From contig JAUZPC010000101.1 of the NCBI GenBank assembly GCA_030706105.1, positions 1-8,787 of the forward strand: 8,787 bases of DNA, written 5' to 3'. Positions 4,803-8,787 of the stretch are shown piece by piece. Made by a program: the position numbers and the translations under genes. The notes below the pieces were generated by a model that saw only the letters and a list, made by a program, of their open reading frames with translations, ran no database searches and was not told the DNA's origin. This DNA comes from Bacteroidota bacterium. GTDB taxonomy: Bacteria; Bacteroidota; Ignavibacteria; Ignavibacteriales; Ignavibacteriaceae. Each line of letters starts with the position of its first letter. The stretch's first letter is position 1.

Positions 4803-7091
4803 TTATTTTGAAACATATAAAGCGATTAATACTTTATCCGGTGTAATAGGCAGTGACTTAATTCTAACACCTAAAGCATTATTTACTGCATTAGCAATGG
4901 CAGCCGCAGTTGGAATAATTGCCGGTTCTCCAACTCCTTTTACTCCCGTATTGCTTATCATTGGATCATAATCACTGGCAATTTCAATTACAATTTCCGG
5001 TATATCCATCATTGTAGGGATTTTATATGTGTGAAGGTTAGTGGTTAAAACCTTTCCAAAATTTTCATCAATAATTCTTTCTTCCATCAAAGCATAGCCG
5101 AGCCCCATAATGATTCCGCCTCGAATTTGGTTATCAAGCGTTAATTTATTTAATACCCTTCCAATATCATACGAAGCAGAAATTTTTAGTACTGTCACTT
5201 TTCCGGTTAGAGTATCCACTTCAACTTTTGCAAATTGAGCCCCAAACGTATTTATTGCATATCCCTTAGGATTTTCATTTCTGGAGCCTTTAATCAGCAA
5301 ATCTTGTTCATTCAAATGACCGGCTATTTCTGATAAGGATACTTTTTTTGAACCATCACTATTTACGCAGAATCCATTAGAATATTTAATTGAATTCTTC
5401 TCTTCATCAAATAATATTGCAGCCGTATCCATTAGTTTTTCTTTTAGCCTTTCAGCAGCATCCCTAACAGCGGGTGAAACAGATGGTGCGGTCATACTTC
5501 CGCCGCTTACAGGCGCATAAGGACATAGCTTAGTATCACCAATAACAACATTAAATCTCTCTATAGGTATTTGCAGCACTTCGCTTGCTACCATAGCTAT
5601 AAAAGTATAAGTTCCGGTTCCTAAATCCTGGGTCCCCGAGTATATAGTAATATTGCCTTTTTTATCCAGTTTAATATTAGCGTGGGCAGGCGGTCCACCT
5701 CCGCCCCACCAAATCTGTGAGGCCATGCCAAGGCCAATTCTATTAACACTTTTTGAAGAACCCGCCGCTTTCCAGTCTTCCCAACCAATTAAGTCAGCAG
5801 CTTTTTTATATGCTTCTTTTAGCTTTTTTGAAGTATAAGGTTGATTTGATACGGGATCCACTTCAGTATAATTCTTAAGTCTGAATTCAAGCGGATTCAT
5901 GTTTAATTTGGCAGCACATTCATCCATTAATGATTCCAGGCCAAATATTCCCTGCACATGCCCCGGAGCTCTAAATGCTCTTGCAGCACCTGCATTTGTC
6001 AATATGCTTTTTTCATTTACCAGCAGGTTAGGACATTTATACATTGTCTTTGCAGGCCACGATAATCCTGCTCCTTCAGGAAAGGCTCCGACAGTTCCCA
6101 TAGAATTTAATTGCAGTGCAGTTAATAATCCCTCTTTTTTGATTCCGACTTTAAACTTTTGGATTGAATCAGGTCTGTTTCCTACGCAAAGATTCTGCTC
6201 TTTTCTGTCCATAACTACTTTGACAGGTTTTTTCAGCTCCCTTGAAACGATAGCTGCAGCAATGGTATATTTTCCTAAATCCAATTTACTGCCAAATCCC
6301 CCGCCCATATATTTCTTGATAACACGTACCTTTTCTTGTTCTATACCCAACGCATTTGCTGCTAATTCCCTTATCTGATACACCGCTTGTGTTGAGTCAT
6401 AAATTACAAGCTCATCATTATCCCAATTTACAACACTGCAATGCGGCTCAGTAGGATTATGCAGCACTACCGAAGTTCTGAACTCGTCTTCAATAGTAAA
6501 ATCGGCATCAGCAAATCCTGTCTCAATGTTTCCCCTTTTATACTCGCTGGGTTCAACTATATTGCCCCAATTATGAACTTTAATGTTTTTCTCCGTCGAG
6601 GCCTTCTCTGTATCAACAACAAATGGTAATTTTGCATATTCAATCGAAATAAGTTTAAGAGCTTCCTCGGCAATTTCTTCGCTTTCAGCAGCCACAAAAG
6701 CTACTTCATCCCCTTCATACCTTACAATAGGATCCAATAAAAAACTGGTTTCATAATACCATTTATATTTTGCCGTATTTTCGTACGTTAAAATATGCTT
6801 AACTCCTTTTAGCGCATTAGCTTTCGATAAATCAATTTTCAAAATCTTTGCACTTGGATAAGGGGATCTGAGGAATTTACCATACAATTGACCGGGCAGA
6901 TTTATATCTGACGTGTAAGATGCAGTACCGCTTATCTTGTCAACCGCATCAATCCTTGATATCTCTTTACCAATAATTTTCAAAGTATCATTTTTACCCC
7001 ATGTTTCCTGTTCCAACAATGACACTTCGCCAATAAACTCATGCTCTTTATTTTCAATATTAATAACGGATTTAATTAGTTTTCTTGTCAT
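4803..7091 (-). CDS. molybdenum cofactor-binding catalytic subunit, xanthine dehydrogenase / PaoC family
   Basis: 762 residues, the normal size for a stand-alone large subunit. The N-terminal a/b hammerhead domain starts at ~40 (GKEISRIDAVDKISGTASYTSD). The Mo-cofactor domains follow: GGGFGSK (263-269), the active-site-facing AFRAPG (372-377), GTQDLGTGTYT (486-496), GGSMTAPS (530-537) and the terminal G-V-G-E-P-A (719-724), whose Glu722 is the catalytic base that activates the Mo-bound water. Such enzymes hydroxylate aldehydes or aromatic N-heterocycles. The AFRAPG and GTQD...GTGTYT blocks resemble aldehyde-oxidising PaoC more than purine-oxidising XDH, but the substrate is not decidable by eye. 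Residues 1-36 precede the conserved domain and carry no signal peptide. The start is supported by AAGGA (7102-7098), which overlaps the stop codon of the 2Fe-2S gene; the genes are 9 bases apart, so translation is probably coupled. Confidence 0.93.
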   Translation of the reverse strand: MTRKLIKSVINIENKEHEFIGEVSLLEQETWGKNDTLKIIGKEISRIDAVDKISGTASYTSDINLPGQLYGKFLRSPYPSAKILKIDLSKANALKGVKHILTYENTAKYKWYYETSFLLDPIVRYEGDEVAFVAAESEEIAEEALKLISIEYAKLPFVVDTEKASTEKNIKVHNWGNIVEPSEYKRGNIETGFADADFTIEDEFRTSVVLHNPTEPHCSVVNWDNDELVIYDSTQAVYQIRELAANALGIEQEKVRVIKKYMGGGFGSKLDLGKYTIAAAIVSRELKKPVKVVMDRKEQNLCVGNRPDSIQKFKVGIKKEGLLTALQLNSMGTVGAFPEGAGLSWPAKTMYKCPNLLVNEKSILTNAGAARAFRAPGHVQGIFGLESLMDECAAKLNMNPLEFRLKNYTEVDPVSNQPYTSKKLKEAYKKAADLIGWEDWKAAGSSKSVNRIGLGMASQIWWGGGGPPAHANIKLDKKGNITIYSGTQDLGTGTYTFIAMVASEVLQIPIERFNVVIGDTKLCPYAPVSGGSMTAPSVSPAVRDAAERLKEKLMDTAAILFDEEKNSIKYSNGFCVNSDGSKKVSLSEIAGHLNEQDLLIKGSRNENPKGYAINTFGAQFAKVEVDTLTGKVTVLKISASYDIGRVLNKLTLDNQIRGGIIMGLGYALMEERIIDENFGKVLTTNLHTYKIPTMMDIPEIVIEIASDYDPMISNTGVKGVGEPAIIPTAAAIANAVNNALGVRIKSLPITPDKVLIALYVSK

Positions 7092-7100
7092 AATAAATCC

Positions 7101-7706
7101 TTATAGTTTATTTGATGCTTCAATAACAGAAGCTGAAATATTATGGTAAGCTCCGCACCGGCATAAATTACCGGACATTGCAGTTTTAATCTCATCCAAT
7201 GATGGTTTTTTGTTATTAAGCAATAGCGCATATGCAGACATTACTTGTCCTGGTGTGCAAAACCCGCATTGCAAGCCGTCCATATCTTTAAAAGCCTTCC
7301 TAATGACCTCTCCTGCATGCATATCCCCAATTCCTTCAATAGTAAGAACATCTTTTCCCTCAATATCCATTGCAAGAATATGGCACGAGTATATCGCCTG
7401 CTTATTGATGATAACCGTACATCCCCCGCACTCGCCATTATTACAGGTTTTTTTAGTGCCTGTTAATCTCATATTTTTTCTTAAAACCTCTAAAAGAGTG
7501 TTATATGGATATATATCCGTACTTACATTCTTGCCATTTAAATTAAAATTGAGTTTAATTTTCTCGGAAATTTTAATTTTCTTCTGCAAAGATTTTGTAA
7601 TTTTAGGAATTGATGGGTTCAGAACAACGGCACCGGCCACTGTGGCCCCAAATCCTTTTACGAATTTTCTTCTGGAGAACTTACCAGTTGAGTTATTTTC
7701 GGGCAT
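7101..7706 (-). CDS. Tat-exported 2Fe-2S subunit of the Mo hydroxylase (PaoA/YagT-like)
   Basis: 201 residues from the chosen ATG at 7706-7704. The N-terminus has a twin-arginine signal, S-R-R-K-F-V-K (11-17), followed by a hydrophobic stretch GATVAGAVVL; no clear A-x-A cleavage site follows, so it may stay as an anchor or be cleaved atypically. The plant-ferredoxin-like domain holds Cys88, 93, 96 and 108 (C-x4-C-x2-C-x11-C). The helical domain holds Cys147, 150, 182 and 184 in Q-C-G-F-C-T-P-G and L-C-R-C-G-A-Y. Both [2Fe-2S] clusters of the family are therefore intact; they carry electrons from Mo to FAD. A longer frame begins at TTG 7760 but would bury the Tat motif 18 residues deeper and overlap the promoter, so ATG 7706 is preferred; AGG lies about 7 bases upstream. 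It is the first gene of the operon. Confidence 0.92.
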   Translation of the reverse strand: MPENNSTGKFSRRKFVKGFGATVAGAVVLNPSIPKITKSLQKKIKISEKIKLNFNLNGKNVSTDIYPYNTLLEVLRKNMRLTGTKKTCNNGECGGCTVIINKQAIYSCHILAMDIEGKDVLTIEGIGDMHAGEVIRKAFKDMDGLQCGFCTPGQVMSAYALLLNNKKPSLDEIKTAMSGNLCRCGAYHNISASVIEASNKL

Positions 7707-7729
7707 GATATACCTATTTTTTTCCAGAA

Positions 7730-7761
7730 CAAAAGTAATTTTTATTTGGAATAATATCAAT
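7730..7761 (-). promoter_or_regulatory. Bacteroidota-type promoter of the molybdoenzyme operon
   Basis: The minus strand reads ATTG (7761-7758), then exactly 20 bases, then TACTTTTG (7737-7730). This matches the Bacteroidota sigma-factor consensus TTTG-N19-21-TAnnTTTG with one mismatch in the -33 box. Transcription would start near 7722-7725, giving a leader of under 20 bases before the ATG at 7706. The TTG of the -33 box is the same triplet that could be mistaken for an upstream start codon. An E. coli-like -10, TATAAT (7787-7782), is also present but lacks a good -35. Confidence 0.55.
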
Positions 7762-7831
7762 AAGCTTTCTCAATAAAATAGATTATATAAGATTTGTGAC
7801 AGGGAGCACCTAAATACGTTAGTTAACCGAT

Positions 7832-7865
7832 GTTGTAACATTTGACGTTGTAACTTTCGTTTTAC
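7832..7865. repeat. direct repeats GTTGTAAC in the divergent promoter region (candidate operator)
   Basis: GTTGTAAC occurs at 7832-7839 and again at 7847-7854, 15 bases apart, followed by a related GTTTTAC at 7859-7865 and preceded by the palindrome GTTAAC at 7822-7827. The repeats cover the probable -33/-35 region of the YceI promoter and sit about 75 bases upstream of the molybdoenzyme promoter, so a regulator bound here could act on both. No regulator gene is in the window, and no known operator is recognised. Confidence 0.45.
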
Positions 7866-7878
7866 AATAATAACTTTA
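7842..7878 (+). promoter_or_regulatory. candidate promoter for the YceI gene pair
   Basis: Two overlapping readings are possible. Bacteroidota type: GTTG (7847-7850), 20 bases, TAACTTTA (7871-7878), one base off in each box. Classical sigma70 type: TTGACG (7842-7847), 18 bases, AATAAT (7866-7871), one base off in each box. Both place the start at about 7878-7886 and leave a leader of about 30-35 bases before the ATG at 7915. The agreement in position supports a promoter here; which box set is used cannot be decided. Confidence 0.45.
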
Positions 7879-7914
7879 CCATAGTTAAAATAATTATTAT
7901 GAAAGGAACTTAAA

Positions 7915-8460
7915 ATGAACTCTAATAACTTAAATCAAATTTGGAATATAGATCCGGCACACTCAAGAATACAATTTTCTGTAAGACATATGGTTATTTC
8001 TGAAGTAATAGGAAATTTTAAGGTCTTTGATCTTAAAATGAAATCCTCTGAGGAAGATTTCTCGGAATCAGAAATTGAATTTAATATTGATGTAAACAGT
8101 ATCGATACCGGGATTCCGGACAGAGATGCTCATCTAAAATCAGACGATTTCTTTGGTGCCGATAAATATGAAACAATCAGTTTCAAGAGCAGTTCGTTAA
8201 AAAAGTTAAATGATGAGCAATATAAGCTAATAGGTAATTTGACCATAAGAAATATTACCAAGCCAATTGAACTTGATGTTGAACTGGGTGGAATTATTAC
8301 CGACCCTTGGGGAAATGAAAGAGCCGGTTTTAGCATAAGAGGAACTATCAGCAGGTTTGATTATGATTTGAAATGGAACTCCTTAATTGAAACAGGCGGA
8401 GCCGTTGTTTCGAAAAATGTAAAAATTATTTGTGATGTTGAAGTAATTAAACAAAAATAA
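7915..8460 (+). CDS. YceI-family protein, cytoplasmic form
   Basis: 181 residues covering a whole YceI domain, a lipocalin-like beta-barrel that in characterised members binds polyisoprenoid or similar amphiphilic lipids. Family blocks are all present: W-N-I-D-P-A-H-S-R-I-Q-F-S-V-R-H (10-25), V-I-G-N-F (31-35), L-K-S-D-D-F-F (74-80), I-G-N-L-T-I-R-N-I-T-K-P (106-117), D-P-W-G-N-E-R-A-G-F (130-139) and the closing V-S-K-N-V-K-I (165-171). There is no signal peptide, so unlike periplasmic E. coli YceI this copy should stay in the cytoplasm. The start is supported by AAAGGAA (7902-7908), 6 bases before the ATG. It is divergent from the molybdoenzyme operon and followed after 23 bases by a second, secreted YceI gene. 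YceI genes are often stress- or acid-responsive; the ligand here is unknown. Confidence 0.93.
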   Translation: MNSNNLNQIWNIDPAHSRIQFSVRHMVISEVIGNFKVFDLKMKSSEEDFSESEIEFNIDVNSIDTGIPDRDAHLKSDDFFGADKYETISFKSSSLKKLNDEQYKLIGNLTIRNITKPIELDVELGGIITDPWGNERAGFSIRGTISRFDYDLKWNSLIETGGAVVSKNVKIICDVEVIKQK

Positions 8461-8483
8461 AAAAAGAATAAAAAGGAATCTTT

Positions 8484-8787
8484 ATGAAAAATATATTTTT
8501 TGCACTCATTATCCTGGTGACCTCTTCGCTTTTTGCGCAAAATACATCCTGGACTATAGATAATGCACATAGTAAAGTTCAATTTTCAGTAACTCACCTG
8601 GTTATATCAGAAGTTACGGGCAATTTCAAGAAATTTGATGGTACTGTAACATCAAACGGAAACGACTTTACTAAAGGAAATATTGAGTTTTCAATTGATG
8701 TTAACAGTATAAATACGGAAAATGAACAACGCGATAATCATTTAAAATCAGATGATTTTTTTAATGCAGCAAAATTTCCAAAAATTA
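8484..8787 (+). CDS. YceI-family protein, secreted form, N-terminal part (runs off window)
   Basis: The first 101 codons of a second YceI gene; the 3' part lies beyond the window. Residues 1-18 form a signal peptide (MKN, hydrophobic core, SSLFA|Q), so the product should be periplasmic. The mature part starts W-T-I-D-N-A-H-S-K-V-Q-F-S-V-T-H and continues V-T-G-N-F and L-K-S-D-D-F-F. It aligns without gaps to the preceding protein, with roughly 60 percent identity over about 80 residues counted by hand, indicating tandem duplication. AAGGA (8473-8477) lies 6 bases before the ATG, and the 23-base gap implies co-transcription with the first copy. Confidence 0.92.
   Translation, partial: MKNIFFALIILVTSSLFAQNTSWTIDNAHSKVQFSVTHLVISEVTGNFKKFDGTVTSNGNDFTKGNIEFSIDVNSINTENEQRDNHLKSDDFFNAAKFPKI

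Noticed and set aside
5899..6378. Open frame of 159 codons on the plus strand
   Set aside because: Antisense to the Mo catalytic subunit in its conserved domains; no recognisable protein family and no promoter.
7707..7760. N-terminal extension of the 2Fe-2S subunit starting at TTG 7760
   Set aside because: It would put the Tat motif at residue 29, uses a rare start codon without a ribosome site, and overlaps a well-formed promoter.
7210..7776. Open frame of 188 codons on the plus strand
   Set aside because: It lies antisense to the well-supported 2Fe-2S subunit gene, shows no family motif and no ribosome site, and is a by-product of the codon bias of the opposite strand.
7782..7787. TATAAT on the minus strand as the main promoter of the molybdoenzyme operon
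   Set aside because: No acceptable -35 at 16-18 bases upstream, while a correctly spaced Bacteroidota-type pair lies nearer the gene; kept only as an alternative.
1..8787. Mobile element, CRISPR, defence island, tRNA/rRNA or phage content
   Set aside because: No transposase or integrase frame, no regularly spaced repeats, no RNA gene signature and no change in base composition was seen; all genes are metabolic or lipid-binding families.

Overview
The window looks like a piece of an AT-rich, Gram-negative chromosome from the Bacteroidota/Ignavibacteriota side of the FCB group. The evidence is indirect. Proteins are Lys/Ile/Asn-rich, signal peptides end in A-Q (SVNA|Q, LFA|Q), and there is a Bacteroidota-style promoter (ATTG, 20 nt, TACTTTTG) in front of the molybdoenzyme operon. 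A beta-type Na+ pump subunit is paired with a secreted-type gamma subunit. The assignment to phylum is inference. I see no mobile element, CRISPR array, tRNA, rRNA or phage gene, and no gene-free stretch above 300 bases (the longest gaps are 2934-3196 and 7707-7914).

Layout. (1) 1-2933, all on the minus strand and read from high to low coordinates: oadB-like membrane subunit (2933-1836), a small oadG-like subunit (1799-1461), a ROK-family sugar kinase homologue (1416-469), and the N-terminal third of an MFS transporter that runs off the window (367-1). The gaps are 36, 44 and 101 bases, so the first three could be one transcript; the MFS gene may have its own promoter. No carboxyltransferase/biotin (alpha) subunit is present here. 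(2) 3197-7706, minus strand: a compact four-gene operon for a molybdenum hydroxylase of the xanthine dehydrogenase / PaoABC aldehyde oxidoreductase type. The order is 2Fe-2S subunit with a Tat signal (7706-7101), Mo catalytic subunit (7091-4803), FAD/4Fe-4S subunit (4778-3801) and a MocA-like molybdopterin nucleotidyltransferase (3790-3197). (3) 7915-8787, plus strand, divergent: two tandem YceI-family genes, the first cytoplasmic and the second with a signal peptide, the latter cut by the window edge.

How they work together. The Tat signal sits only on the small iron-sulfur subunit, so the assembled Mo/FAD/Fe-S complex would be exported folded, carrying the two leaderless subunits with it. 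The fourth gene would supply the cytidylylated Mo cofactor that this enzyme class uses. The oadB/oadG pair is the membrane part of a Na+-exporting decarboxylase and needs an alpha subunit encoded elsewhere. The kinase homologue and MFS gene suggest sugar uptake next to it, but the kinase has lost residues that most ROK sugar kinases keep.

The most striking structural signal is a perfect 21-bp inverted repeat with a 4-nt loop (3791-3836). It covers the 3' end and stop codon of the FAD-subunit gene and ends exactly at the start codon of the MocA-like gene. It looks like a translational coupling or RNA-processing element. I found no convincing wholly new system; the hairpin, the divergent ROK protein and the rearranged OadG are the points most worth checking.
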